From a virus, in the IMG/VR virus record IMGVR_UViG_3300043357_000133, positions 1-26,887 of that record: 26,887 nucleotides of DNA, one strand, 5' to 3'. Positions 16,263 through 24,825 of the stretch are shown one piece after another. The translations under genes were made by a program, and so were the position numbers. Below the pieces are notes generated by a model, which searched no databases, had not been told where the DNA came from, and worked only from the letters and a program-made list of their open reading frames with translations. Numbering within the stretch: position 1 is the stretch's first letter; each line of letters starts with the position of its first letter.

Positions 16263-16973
16263 CTACTCATCCAGTACCCAGCCGTCGCCGGATTTCTTCA
16301 ACATCTTCTTTCCAGGCCGCGGCGTGGTGCTTTGTCGTATATCCGTCAAATTAAAGGTCTCGTCATGCCGCATGAGCAGAGCTGGATTCCTCAAATTGTC
16401 ATTGAGCTGTGCTAACTCCTTCTGCGAAAGATTATCGATGAGCTTGACACCGGTGGGGGCCAGGACCCATTTCCAGGTAAACTCAACTTCAGACTTTTGA
16501 GTGGTAACCTCGTAGATACTTTTGATATCCACAAAGGATTTTGTCGCGACGGTATCCAACATAGTAAGAGACCGACACCCATCTTTCTCGTTATATTTGG
16601 CCTTCTTTAAATTCTCCAGCACCTGTGGCTTGGCATTTGCCAGCTCAACTTTCCAGAAATCAGGGCCATCCGGCGCAATGGTCACTAATCCAGCCTTTTG
16701 TGCAGCCATAAAGTCGATCTGCGCAGGAATCGGATCCTGTTTCCCGAATGCGGTGCATTTTCCAGTAACTCGGCCAATCGCATAAACAAGCTTGATCGAG
16801 TCCTTATTCATTGATAGATTCAGCGCGTCCGTTATCGCCTTCGTGTCCGTTTCATTCGAGAATCCTGCTGTGAAGATGAGAAGAATGACGAGGACCAAAC
16901 TCGGAACCCTGATTATGTTTGCTCCCGCACTCCGTTTAAGACCGGTTCGAATCCTGATGCCCGCCTGGCGCAT
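16263..16973 (-). CDS. Exported or membrane-anchored protein of unknown function
   Basis: A 236-residue protein. It begins with a long basic N-terminus and a hydrophobic segment at about residues 22-38 (RVPSLVLVILLIFTAGF), which is a signal peptide or anchor. The rest is soluble, with two cysteines (C73 and C133) that may pair outside the cytoplasm. No family is recognised. ATG at 16973 has AAAGGAGAG upstream with good spacing. It follows the tail chaperones on the late strand but ends in a terminator, and composition looks less GC-rich than the structural genes, so it is probably a moron. An effect on the host envelope is a guess. Confidence 0.65.
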   Translation of the reverse strand: MRQAGIRIRTGLKRSAGANIIRVPSLVLVILLIFTAGFSNETDTKAITDALNLSMNKDSIKLVYAIGRVTGKCTAFGKQDPIPAQIDFMAAQKAGLVTIAPDGPDFWKVELANAKPQVLENLKKAKYNEKDGCRSLTMLDTVATKSFVDIKSIYEVTTQKSEVEFTWKWVLAPTGVKLIDNLSQKELAQLNDNLRNPALLMRHDETFNLTDIRQSTTPRPGKKMLKKSGDGWVLDE

Positions 16974-17105
16974 GAGTTACTCTCCTTTGGAAAGCGAGAT
17001 ACTAATGAACATTTCCGCATTTGCAAAGTAAAAAGTGAACGATCTGGCACAACCATAACATCTAAAGTTTTACGTCTCAATATCGGCACGCAGCGCCTTA
17101 TAAAG

Positions 17106-17698
17106 TTATGCCTTATAGAACTGTGGAAGCTTTTTGGCTACACTTCCGCCGGCAAAAGACACAGCCTGCGTCAGTTCATTGAAGTGTCCATCAGTAAAGT
17201 CTCGGGTCTTGCCTGCCGATTTCCGCTTTCCTCCCATCAAATACGCAGCCACAAGAACATGTGTCGGCGGATAATCTTTCCAGTAAGCCATCAGATCATT
17301 GAACTCCCAAAGAGTTAGCTGCTCGATCTCGGAGAACGTCCATCCGGTAGCGGTGGCGACGTGGCCAAAGACAAACGGCCAGTCAGCTATACCGGTACCG
17401 GAGTCGGTTCCCCCGCGGCCGCCTTTTTAAGACCGGACACTTCAAGCATAGTGTTGAAAAGAACATTGAAGTCATCGAAGGTAAGGCCGTTCTCAAGTTG
17501 CTCAGCGGTCAGGTCCTGGTGCACTTTTCTTACGGCATTCTGGATCACGGGCAGATACCGAAGCAACGAAGCCAGCCCGGAATTTTCCGCGGAAGGTTTT
17601 TCCTGGAACAGCGAGTCCAGTTGGCGCAATTCACCGAGCGTGAGCGATGAAACCGTAAGTTGTCCCAGCGATGTCGGAACCGTTTGCTGCTTAAGCAT
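17106..17698 (-). CDS. Tail assembly chaperone, frameshifted long form (gpGT-like)
   Basis: The short chaperone frame (17387-17698) can continue by a -1 slip into a frame open from 17426 to TAA at 17106. The joined product would be about 197 residues. The added domain reads GIADWPFVFGHVATATGWTF, then SEIEQLTLWEFNDLMAYWKD and YPPTHVLVAAYL. That is the kind of sequence found in the T part of phage tail chaperones, just before the tape measure. Candidate slip sites are T-AAA-AAG at 17423-17429 and a run of five Gs at 17410-17414 (GCG-GGG-GAA in frame 0). A TAA in the -1 frame at 17427-17429 means the slip must occur after it. Neither site is a classical X-XXY-YYZ heptamer, so which one works is open. 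Confidence 0.7.
17387..17698 (-). CDS. Tail assembly chaperone, short form (gpG-like)
   Basis: A 103-residue, mostly helical protein (LGELRQLDSLFQEKPS; LTAEQLENGLTFDDFNVLFN) ending in a Pro/Val-rich tail. ATG at 17698 has AGGAGG five bases upstream. It lies between the tail tube and the tape-measure region, the standard place for lambda G-type chaperones, which coat the tape measure during tail assembly. The short form ends at 17387. The longer frameshift product shares its start. Confidence 0.8.
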   Translation of the reverse strand: MLKQQTVPTSLGQLTVSSLTLGELRQLDSLFQEKPSAENSGLASLLRYLPVIQNAVRKVHQDLTAEQLENGLTFDDFNVLFNTMLEVSGLKKAAAGEPTPVPV

Positions 17699-17782
17699 GA
17701 TTTCCTCCTGATAGAAATTGGCAAAGCCGATGGATGAAAAAAGCGGGCACGGCAAGGGACCCGGCCCGCACTGGAGAGAGCG

Positions 17783-18535
17783 CTATTCGTTGGAATACAT
17801 ATCAATGACCTGGCCGGCGGCATTGGCAAAGGCCTCAAAGTCAAATTCAGGGATGATGAAATCTTCCTGCTTGGTGGCAAAGCTGAGCTTCGACGCCACC
17901 ACCGAGTAGAGAAGCACGTTGAATTGGTTGCCGTTGTAAACGTTTTCCAGCAGCACCTGGATGGTCGGCGCGAAGCCCATGAGTTGATTGGTGATATTGA
18001 GCTGTGAGCCGACGGCCGCAAGCGAGTATGTGTAGCTGATAAGAGCTACGGCGCCAGCCACGTTATCCGCCGAGGCAAACGTATAAACCCCGCCCGCAGT
18101 GACGGAATACTGTCCCAACACAGGGGCGGAGGCAACGCGGGTAAATGGGAGCCCGGTGGCCGCGTAACGTACTCCCCAATCCTGCACAAACACGCCGGAG
18201 TTTGGCGGGACAATCGTCACCTGAAAAGGTGTAGCGGGGATGGGGTGAGATTCATCCAGAGACACCTGTTTCATGCCGGCGGGCATCGTCTGGCCGAAGA
18301 ACAGGTCATTGAGCATTTTGCCGTTGATGGCGGCAAACTTTGACTTACCGGTGATCTTGCATTTGCCCCGGGCCACAGCCTCGGGAAACTGTTTCTGTCC
18401 GTAAAGCTGTTTGACGTCGCCCGAGATATCGAGCGAAACGTCCTGCAGCGTTCCAAATTTCATGGGAGTGGGGTTGGCGGCGGTATTGCCGCCCACGGGA
18501 AAGCCCCACAAGGTGCCTGATCCAAATTCAAACAT
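17783..18535 (-). CDS. Major tail tube protein
   Basis: A 250-residue protein in the tail-tube position, directly before the chaperones. The start MFEFGSGTLWGFPVGG and the segment FGTLQDVSLDISGDVKQLYG fit tail tube subunits of this phage group. Residues about 95-165 look like an inserted or C-terminal beta domain (YSVTAGGVYTFASADNVAGA). ATG at 18535 has AAAGGAG upstream; a longer frame to 18595 lacks support. The assignment rests on position, length and beta-rich character. Confidence 0.8.
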   Translation of the reverse strand: MFEFGSGTLWGFPVGGNTAANPTPMKFGTLQDVSLDISGDVKQLYGQKQFPEAVARGKCKITGKSKFAAINGKMLNDLFFGQTMPAGMKQVSLDESHPIPATPFQVTIVPPNSGVFVQDWGVRYAATGLPFTRVASAPVLGQYSVTAGGVYTFASADNVAGAVALISYTYSLAAVGSQLNITNQLMGFAPTIQVLLENVYNGNQFNVLLYSVVASKLSFATKQEDFIIPEFDFEAFANAAGQVIDMYSNE

Positions 18536-18626
18536 TTTTTGTTTCTCCTTTTGGGGAGCCAGCCCTGCACTCCCATAAATTGAAGGCCGCGGCAACGGCT
18601 GCGGGTTTGTGAACTCAAGGTGGTGT

Positions 18627-19079
18627 CTAAGCGGTGGTGAGAATTTCTACCGGCACAACGGCGAGCGCCATGGAGCCAATAACGTTCTCGACGATCTCAA
18701 TCTTTCCTTCAATGCGGCAGTGCGAAACCTTGCCGCCCAGCGACTGCGCAATTCCCGGCGTCGCGTTGCGAATGGCCGCTTCCACGGCGTCCAGAAGTGA
18801 ATTCAGTTCAGTGGAAGGGACCGAATTGGGTTCGCTGTCACCCGCCGTGTAAAGAACAAGATCAACCGTCAACCTGGCATGGATCGGCAGACCATTCACG
18901 CTGGTTCCTGTCAATTCATCTTTCTGCACCTGATATAACGACGGACGATCAGTGGGCGAGAGCTGCGAGGGATCCTGCCAGCGCCGGCTGACCGTTTTGA
19001 ACGGACCAGCCGGCGTGAGGAGCGCGCCCTGCAACACGGAGAACAGCGCGGAATAAATTTGCTCACGGGGAAAAATCAT
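18627..19079 (-). CDS. Tail terminator / tail completion protein candidate
   Basis: A 150-residue protein (MIFPREQIYSALFSVLQGAL, then TVSRRWQDPSQLSPTDRPSL). It sits between the gp10-like neck protein and the tail tube, where gpU-like tail terminators are found. The pattern of an N-terminal helix, RPSLY and a central LTVDLVLYT strand fits that group. Its ATG overlaps the preceding stop as ATGA. Confidence 0.7.
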   Translation of the reverse strand: MIFPREQIYSALFSVLQGALLTPAGPFKTVSRRWQDPSQLSPTDRPSLYQVQKDELTGTSVNGLPIHARLTVDLVLYTAGDSEPNSVPSTELNSLLDAVEAAIRNATPGIAQSLGGKVSHCRIEGKIEIVENVIGSMALAVVPVEILTTA

Positions 19080-19540
19080 TCCGACACCTGAACTTGCTGG
19101 ATTGCCTGCTCAAGCAGATCAGGCAATGCCTGTTGAAGATCATTGACTGCAGGACGCAGATACGGCCGAGGCCGAATGTAAGGACGGCGCCCGTCTTTCT
19201 TCTTAAACGGGCCGGCACGGCCGGCAAAGCCACCGTATTCGTGTATGCGGGCGTACTTCAAATTCGACCCAATACTGACGGTCAGACTTTGGCCGTCAAT
19301 CTTGGTCTCTATCGATTGCAGGACGGAATTCATCAGGTTCCCACTCCGCGAAGTCAGCAGGTCGCTCGATCCGCCTTTGCCCGCCGATCCGGCAAAATAT
19401 TTTGGGACTGCCGTGCGCAGCGACTGGTAGATAAGCGGTTGCAACGCCTCATAAACCTGGGTCACCACGCGAGGCGCGAGTCCGGCAAGCCGCTGCTGAA
19501 GTTGCTGCACGGCGGAATCGTCAATTTGAACGCTAATCAC
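19076..19540 (-). CDS. HK97 gp10-like head-tail joining protein
   Basis: A 154-residue protein of the HK97 gp10 family. The diagnostic motif YARIHEYGG is near residue 96, followed by a basic GRRPYIRPRPYLRPAV. The N-terminal helix begins with DDSAVQQLQQRL. It starts at GTG 19540, overlapping the preceding stop as GTGA, and its own stop overlaps the next start. The three neck genes therefore form a tightly coupled set. Confidence 0.88.
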   Translation of the reverse strand: MISVQIDDSAVQQLQQRLAGLAPRVVTQVYEALQPLIYQSLRTAVPKYFAGSAGKGGSSDLLTSRSGNLMNSVLQSIETKIDGQSLTVSIGSNLKYARIHEYGGFAGRAGPFKKKDGRRPYIRPRPYLRPAVNDLQQALPDLLEQAIQQVQVSE

Positions 19541-20109
19541 AGCGCCAACCTCCGGTACTGGCTGAAAATAGCCATAGAGCGCGGCGGAACGTCGCCCATA
19601 TCGAACGAAACATTTACCTGGCCGCTCATGCTGTTGGATTTCTCGCCAATGCGTACGCGCTGGCGATAGGTCAATGCGAATGCCTCAATCGCTGCCTGCT
19701 TCAGATCGAGCGGCACACTCGGATAGCCTGCGGAATATGAAAGCTGAACATTCTGCAGACCGCGGCAGAAGCGAAAGCCGCGCAGCAGAATGCGCCGCCC
19801 GTCCCACAGATAGCCCGCGGTGGTAGAAGTTGACGCAGCTTGAATGTTCACGCCATCGATGCTGACGCTGCTGACAGAAATAATAGGAAAATTTCGCGGG
19901 AGCAGGCGGTCCGAATCATTGCCGTCATAGTTTTCCGTCAACGGACCGAGCACAGACGACAGGATGTGCGGGCGATCGATGTACTGCAACACTTGCAGGC
20001 TGGCGTTGGTGATAAGGCTTTGCAGAGTGACGTCATCGTTATTGCCCTGGTTGGGCAGCCACGATTTGAGTTCTGCAACGGTGCAAAGATCGTCAGGTGC
20101 GGCGGCCAT
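19537..20109 (-). CDS. Head-tail connector, gp6-like
   Basis: A 190-residue protein of the phage head-tail connector family. The N-terminal helical pattern is typical (LCTVAELKSWLPNQGNNDDV, then LQSLITNASLQVLQYIDRP). A beta segment and a Tyr/Pro loop follow (LSYSAGYPSVPLDLKQAAIE near 123-142). It would form the adaptor ring under the portal. ATG at 20109 has GGAGG six bases upstream. It is the first gene after the capsid. Confidence 0.88.
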   Translation of the reverse strand: MAAAPDDLCTVAELKSWLPNQGNNDDVTLQSLITNASLQVLQYIDRPHILSSVLGPLTENYDGNDSDRLLPRNFPIISVSSVSIDGVNIQAASTSTTAGYLWDGRRILLRGFRFCRGLQNVQLSYSAGYPSVPLDLKQAAIEAFALTYRQRVRIGEKSNSMSGQVNVSFDMGDVPPRSMAIFSQYRRLAL

Positions 20110-20173
20110 GGGCTACCTCCAAAATGAAGCAGATTTGCAGCAAACATGCTGGTTTTATGGAATTTGAAAGAGA

Positions 20174-20208
20174 AAGGCAGTCCGGGTCGGGAAGCCTCAG
20201 ACTGCCTT
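20174..20208 (-). terminator. Possible terminator after the capsid gene
   Basis: A 9-base stem, AAGGCAGTC (20174-20182) with GACTGCCTT (20200-20208), encloses a 17-base loop. On the minus strand it is followed by TCTCTTTC. It lies between the capsid stop and the connector start. The long loop and interrupted T tract make it weak; it could instead protect the capsid mRNA end. Confidence 0.5.
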
Positions 20209-20288
20209 CCTTCTCCTTCAAAAACCTGCTGGTTGGCAGGCGAGGAGCACCGGCGGCGATTCGCGCAATCAAGCCGCCGATGAATCGT

Positions 20289-21782
20289 TTATCCGTTGGC
20301 TACGTTGGCAATCACACCAAGCGAGAACGGTGCGCGGCAGACGAGTACTTCGTCGGCATACACGCCATAGACATACTGGCGAGAAACCACGGGCCACTCG
20401 ATCTGGTAATAATCGCGGCGGCAGCGGACAAAAGATACGTTGTCCACGCCGGAAAGCGGGTAAGGAATTTCCGAGCTGTTGAAGAAGATCGTTCCCGGAG
20501 CCAGATTGGGATGGATGCGGATATCAAGGAACTGCTGCGTGAACTTGTTCCAGTACTTGGCAATACTGGCGCCGCCCAGCAGAGCCGGCTTGTCATCTTC
20601 CGATCCGGTACCGCCCGGCAAAGTGAAACGGAAGAGCGGCACGCCGCCAGAAGCAACGATCTTCTTGTTGATATTGCGCGCTTCCTGCGAATTCACCCAG
20701 ATTTCCGTTGGGCTGAGACGCTTGTTGTCCCAGAACCACTGGAGAGCGGTATCAATCTCCAGGATGCCGTTGGCCTGGTCGGCAGTGAGTGTGTTGCCGT
20801 CGAGCGAGGCAAAGTAGCCTGCATTGGACTTCAAGGCCTGGGTGAGAAAGCCATCAAAGACCAGAGCGTTGGCTGACCCATCCGTGCTAGAGTTTGCGGC
20901 GTTGGCCAACTGAGTGCCCGCAACCGGAGCGCTGATGGTGACCTTGTTCACGGTGGTAATGGTGTTCAGGGTCGCAGTTGCCGCGCTGGTGCCGATATAC
21001 CACGCGTATCCGGCCGCGCCTTTCACAGCGGGCACAGTAGCGATTACGGTCTGCTGGCCTGCCGTGGTCACGGCAGCGGACGATGCAGCACTGATGGCGC
21101 TGGCGCCCGCACCGTACTGCGTGGAAGTGCCGTCAATATTGACGCGCGTTACCTGACCGTAAGGAACGCCGCTAATGGAGACGGTGGAATTGGCCAGAGC
21201 CCGCGCCGTGAGCGCCGTCACAAAAACAAGAAGGCTCAACCCGGAGCCAAGTGTTCCGCCGTTGGCCAAAGCAACGGTAGGCGCAGGAGGCGTGCCCAAA
21301 GGCATGGATGCATTGCCATTGAGAATTACATTCTCTTCACCGATCATGACCGCGCGCAGCAACGACTGAACGAGAGTGGCTTTGTTATCGAATTCTTTGC
21401 CGCCGGACCAGACTGCTTCCCAGTCGATGGAGGCTTCGAGTCCAAGGCCCGCGTAGGACGCAACGTAATCTTGCTCGGTGACACTCATTTCCGCTGAGCG
21501 ACGGCCCGGAGCAACACCGAGTTCGAAACCCGAAGTGTTTACACCGGTGATGGCCTTCCAGCGCGTGGCGAGATCGCCCCGATCGCTTACCTGCCGAGGC
21601 AGGCGGTTACGCAGCGGCGTGATGACCGGATAAAGCTGAAGCGCCGGCCCGCGCAGATCAAACGCGTTCAAGTTGCCAGCTACGCCGCTGATCGTGGCCT
21701 GGCTAATGGTGGTTTTGTTCAAGGAGGACAGGTCCGCCTTGTTGAGCAGATCAAACGTCTGCTGACTGAGATCGCCAAACAT
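20289..21782 (-). CDS. Major capsid protein with inserted Ig/FN3-like domain
   Basis: A 497-residue protein in the capsid position, after portal and protease. The outer parts (about 1-165 and 305-497) fit an HK97-type capsid chain: LYPVITPLRNRLPRQVSDRG early, ILNGNASMPLGTPPAPT near 153-169, and DTALQWFWDNKRLSPTEIWV in the C-terminal part. Residues about 165-305 are a Thr/Ala/Val-rich beta insert with AVKGAAGYAWYIGTS, resembling FN3- or Ig-like domains displayed on some capsids. This explains the length, which is above the usual HK97 size. ATG at 21782 has AAAGGA upstream. Confidence 0.87.
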   Translation of the reverse strand: MFGDLSQQTFDLLNKADLSSLNKTTISQATISGVAGNLNAFDLRGPALQLYPVITPLRNRLPRQVSDRGDLATRWKAITGVNTSGFELGVAPGRRSAEMSVTEQDYVASYAGLGLEASIDWEAVWSGGKEFDNKATLVQSLLRAVMIGEENVILNGNASMPLGTPPAPTVALANGGTLGSGLSLLVFVTALTARALANSTVSISGVPYGQVTRVNIDGTSTQYGAGASAISAASSAAVTTAGQQTVIATVPAVKGAAGYAWYIGTSAATATLNTITTVNKVTISAPVAGTQLANAANSSTDGSANALVFDGFLTQALKSNAGYFASLDGNTLTADQANGILEIDTALQWFWDNKRLSPTEIWVNSQEARNINKKIVASGGVPLFRFTLPGGTGSEDDKPALLGGASIAKYWNKFTQQFLDIRIHPNLAPGTIFFNSSEIPYPLSGVDNVSFVRCRRDYYQIEWPVVSRQYVYGVYADEVLVCRAPFSLGVIANVANG

Positions 21783-21841
21783 TTTTCTAGTCCTTTTCTC
21801 CGCAAGAGAATTGCGGTTGTCGAGTGAGTCCGATGCCTAAA

Positions 21842-21891
21842 CGGCTAAAGCCGGCTGATTACTGGCAATAATCGCAGGCATAAATGCCTGC
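21842..21891. repeat. REP-like hairpins between protease and capsid genes
   Basis: CGGCTAAAGCCG (21842-21853) and GCAGGCATAAATGCCTGC (21874-21891, 8-base stem) are close cousins of the hairpins at 1571-1622. They fill most of the 157-base gap between the two head genes. Confidence 0.55.
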
Positions 21892-21939
21892 TCCACCCCC
21901 TGCTGGGTACAAGGCTTGAGCCAGGTGGTCGTGGTCGCT

Positions 21940-23027
21940 CTAGCGCAGGTATACGGAGGCGGGCTGCGGTTGCTGCAGTGTCCGCTTCAGCAGCTCATGG
22001 ACGCTGGGTTCGCCGGCAGACTTGGCCAGAGCGGGACGCGCATCGTCTTCTTTGGTTACGGTCTGTGTGGGTACACCGGTACGCGCCACACGGCCCGTAG
22101 ATTCCTGCGGCGACACGAATTTTTCGACGAGTGAAAGGAGATTGCTCAGCGAACGCTGGATCTCCTGGTTATTGCTCTCCATTTCGCTGCGCAAGCCGGC
22201 TACTTCCTGCTCCATTTCAGCCAGTTTGGCGAGCGCAGATGCGGAGCCGGCCCGTGCCTTTTCCAATTGCGCTTTGTCATTTGCTTCCAGCATTGTGCTT
22301 TGATCTCCTGTCTTTACTCCGGAACGTGAATCGCCCGGGATCTTTTTCATGCCTGGGGAAGCCGCTCGTGTGGCGGCAGCATCGTCGGTATCGAGAAGTG
22401 CATCCACGTGCGTTGCAGCTTCTTCATGGTTTTGTGCCATCTTCTCCATACAGTTCTTGATCGCGTCAAGATGCGCCAGAGTGGCTTTGGAATGGCGCGC
22501 ACCGACCTTAACAACCTGGTGAGCGCCAGATGCAGCTGTGAATTTGCGGACTTCGCAAGTGCCGTCGGCTTTGACGGCGGTGAAGTGCGCGCCAGGAACG
22601 CAAGGGTTATCGACCACGCTGATTTCGACGGGGTTGGCGGTGAAGCGGACAAACTCGCCGTCCTTCCAGGCTTTTACATAAGCGCCGCCGATGCTGAAGC
22701 CTGTATAGACGCCGAGCATGCATTTCTGCCAGGCCACGCTATCAACGATGCGCGCGCCGACGCGGATCTGTTTCAGGTCGTCATCAAAGGCGATGGCGAC
22801 GAGCTTGCCGACAGCGCTGGGCTCGTGCATTTCGCGAACGTTGCCCAGGCTCTTGCCGTCAGTGACTTTGGCGATTTCGTCACTCCAGGTCTTGAAGTAA
22901 GGCTTGGAGGATTGGTAGTCGAAGATTTCGCCTTCTTTGTCGACGACTTCAGCTGTGGCAACGCCCCACACTTCGTGTTTTGACTCGTCAATTTGGCGAT
23001 CTGGGCAAAAAGGTTCATGGATTTCAT
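21940..23027 (-). CDS. XkdF-like prohead serine protease, apparent frameshift near the N-terminus
   Basis: The main frame (21940-22971, 343 residues from a GTG) is a prohead protease of the XkdF/S78 type. The likely catalytic His is in REMHEPSAVGKL (residue 49) and the Ser in VYTGFSIGGAY (residue 93). The C-terminal part, about residues 225-285, is a coiled coil that may serve as a scaffold. The normal N-terminus is in another frame: ATG at 23027, with GGAG five bases upstream, reads MKSMNLFAQIAKL. The sequence DESKHEVWGV then continues in the main frame, joining at 22989-22992. So one base appears to be missing, or translation slips by -1. No classical slippery heptamer is present there. It lies between portal and capsid, its usual place. 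Confidence 0.82.
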
Positions 23028-23041
23028 GTTGGCTCCATAGG

Positions 23042-23065
23042 AAAAGGCAGCCTGAAGGCTGCCTT
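23042..23065 (-). terminator. Intrinsic terminator between portal and protease
   Basis: On the minus strand, GGCAGCC-TTCA-GGCTGCC is followed by TTTT (positions 23063 down to 23042). The stem is the same as in the terminator at 16218-16244. It would cut late mRNA after the portal unless antitermination acts. Confidence 0.7.
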
Positions 23066-23138
23066 GGTGGTTGATGTCTTTTGTCTTCAATCTTCAGTTC
23101 TTTGCTATTCGACCCAAATCACAGCCGGGATGGCTGTG

Positions 23139-24602
23139 CTACATGAGTTCGTCGACTTGAAGTTCTTCCGGCAATTCAGAGTTTTGCTCTGCGCCTTTGA
23201 TCTCCAGCGAAAAGATTCCTCTTGTTGTGATCACGGCATTGTTGACACCGATGGGATGCTTGCCCAAGCTTTCGCGGACTTCGTCGATAGAGAGCACGCC
23301 GGCGCGAACATAAATATCATCGATCTTTGCCTGCTCAAGCGGGTTCAAGGTGCGGTCCTGCTCCCAGACAAATTCGATATCGTTGAAGCCGAAGTGGTGA
23401 GTGACGATAAAGTTAAGCGTGTCGGCCAGATAGCCGAGGATCGGGACGAGGCCTTCCGCAGCCGCCTGCTCGACGCTGGTTTCAGCTGTGGCGCGGTTCA
23501 TTACGCTCACAAACTGTTGCGGCGAGAGACCAAAGGCATAACAGACGATGCGGGTGATCCACTCGTCGAGCGCGTCCTTGAGCATGGGATCGCGCGTGAA
23601 CTGGAGATTGCCGCATTCAGGGACAAAGGTGATTCGACGGCGACGAGCAGAGTTTCCGGCCAGCGCGCTGTCAAACCATTCCTGAAATTCGCTGATCTGG
23701 TCCGCCGACCATTCTTTGGGAACCTGCGCCAGGGCTTCCGGCACGTTGCCCTCAGTGTAGTAATTCAGTAAGTGAATCTGGCGGCGAAGGCCGATGTTGA
23801 TGGTGAGAATGATCTGCTCCACCGGCGAAAAGCCAAAGAACTTGTGGGCGCGCACATTGCGCGGGCGATAGATAAGCTGGTCGGCGCTGAAGTCAACGGC
23901 TGGCAGGCCCTTGAGAATCTGCTGGTACGCGACAGCCGGGGCTGCCGGTGTGCGTCCCATTGCGTCAATCTTGCGCGCGATGGTAGAGCCGTCAATGACC
24001 TCCAGGGCATAGAGCGTTTTGCCGGGAGACCATAGCTCGCCATCCTGCGAGACGATGGGCACGAGAACGGGCGCGTCGAGGACGAGAAGGTCTTCCAACA
24101 GCAGGCGGACCCACTGCTGCCAACTGTGCTCGCGGTCCGGGTAAGAAAAGAAATTTGTCAGTTGCGTGAGCCGCGGATCTTGCTGCTCATCGTCATTGCC
24201 GCCGATGGCGCTATTGCTGGTGTTGGCCGAACGCTTGGGCACACCGGGTTGCATCTTCAGGCGGAACGCCCAGGGCATTCGGCTGACCTGGTCTTTGCGC
24301 GTTTCAATACAGAGACGCACAAGATCAAATGAGTCGGCCAGCGAGCGCATCTGCTCAAAAGAGATGGGCTCCATGTTGCGCGGCTGAATGTTGATGTTGT
24401 AACCGACAGGGTAGTCGAGCGTCCGCGGTGGAGTGCCTGCGGGCGCGCTGGGCGACATGGGCAGGTCAGGTCCAAACCATACATCGAGCGTGTTGCGCAG
24501 CTTGCGGCCGACGCGCTCAACAAAGCTTCTTTCAAGCAAGCTTCTTTCTGGTGACCCAGGCTCCAGCGCAGTAAGTTTTCCGCCGTTGAGAGTTTCAGGC
24601 AT
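23139..24602 (-). CDS. Phage portal protein
   Basis: A 487-residue portal, the dodecameric ring through which DNA is packaged and leaves. The family pattern is clear: FDLVRLCIETRKDQVSRMPW near residues 92-111, HSWQQWVRLLLEDLLVLDAP near 159-178, RPRNVRAHKFFGFSPVEQII near 248-267, and WITRIVCYAFGLSPQQF near 348-364. The C-terminal ILSIDE-type turn (VLSIDEVRESLG) is also present. ATG at 24602 starts two bases after the preceding stop. Length is normal. No terminase gene lies upstream of it within this window. Confidence 0.92.
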   Translation of the reverse strand: MPETLNGGKLTALEPGSPERSLLERSFVERVGRKLRNTLDVWFGPDLPMSPSAPAGTPPRTLDYPVGYNINIQPRNMEPISFEQMRSLADSFDLVRLCIETRKDQVSRMPWAFRLKMQPGVPKRSANTSNSAIGGNDDEQQDPRLTQLTNFFSYPDREHSWQQWVRLLLEDLLVLDAPVLVPIVSQDGELWSPGKTLYALEVIDGSTIARKIDAMGRTPAAPAVAYQQILKGLPAVDFSADQLIYRPRNVRAHKFFGFSPVEQIILTINIGLRRQIHLLNYYTEGNVPEALAQVPKEWSADQISEFQEWFDSALAGNSARRRRITFVPECGNLQFTRDPMLKDALDEWITRIVCYAFGLSPQQFVSVMNRATAETSVEQAAAEGLVPILGYLADTLNFIVTHHFGFNDIEFVWEQDRTLNPLEQAKIDDIYVRAGVLSIDEVRESLGKHPIGVNNAVITTRGIFSLEIKGAEQNSELPEELQVDELM

Positions 24603-24604
24603 AT

Positions 24605-24772
24605 TCAGGCAATCCCCACTTTCACGCCCATCACGGCGGAAGTTTCAATGATGAATTCAATCAGAGAGTTCTTGCGGTAAGCGGACTTCATTTGCTCATC
24701 TTGAATGCGCAGGCCCTCATGCCAGCGGCACTGGCCTGCGTCATCGATGATGTACTCACCAATCCATTTCAT
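24605..24772 (-). CDS. Small conserved-looking phage protein
   Basis: A 55-residue protein (MKWIGEYIIDDAGQCRWHEG and onward), mixed charged and aromatic, with no known motif. The ATG at 24772 has GAGGCGG upstream; a longer start at 24790 is not needed. It is packed two bases before the portal start, which supports it as a real gene of the head operon. Function unknown. Confidence 0.6.
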   Translation of the reverse strand: MKWIGEYIIDDAGQCRWHEGLRIQDEQMKSAYRKNSLIEFIIETSAVMGVKVGIA

Positions 24773-24825
24773 TTTGCCGCCTCGTTCCAAACCGCTTTCG
24801 CGGCGTTGAAGAATTTGAGTGTGTA

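Noticed and set aside
20097-20876. Plus-strand frame of 259 codons opposite the capsid gene
   Set aside because: It is a shadow of the capsid frame with high Arg/Ala content and no recognisable motif.
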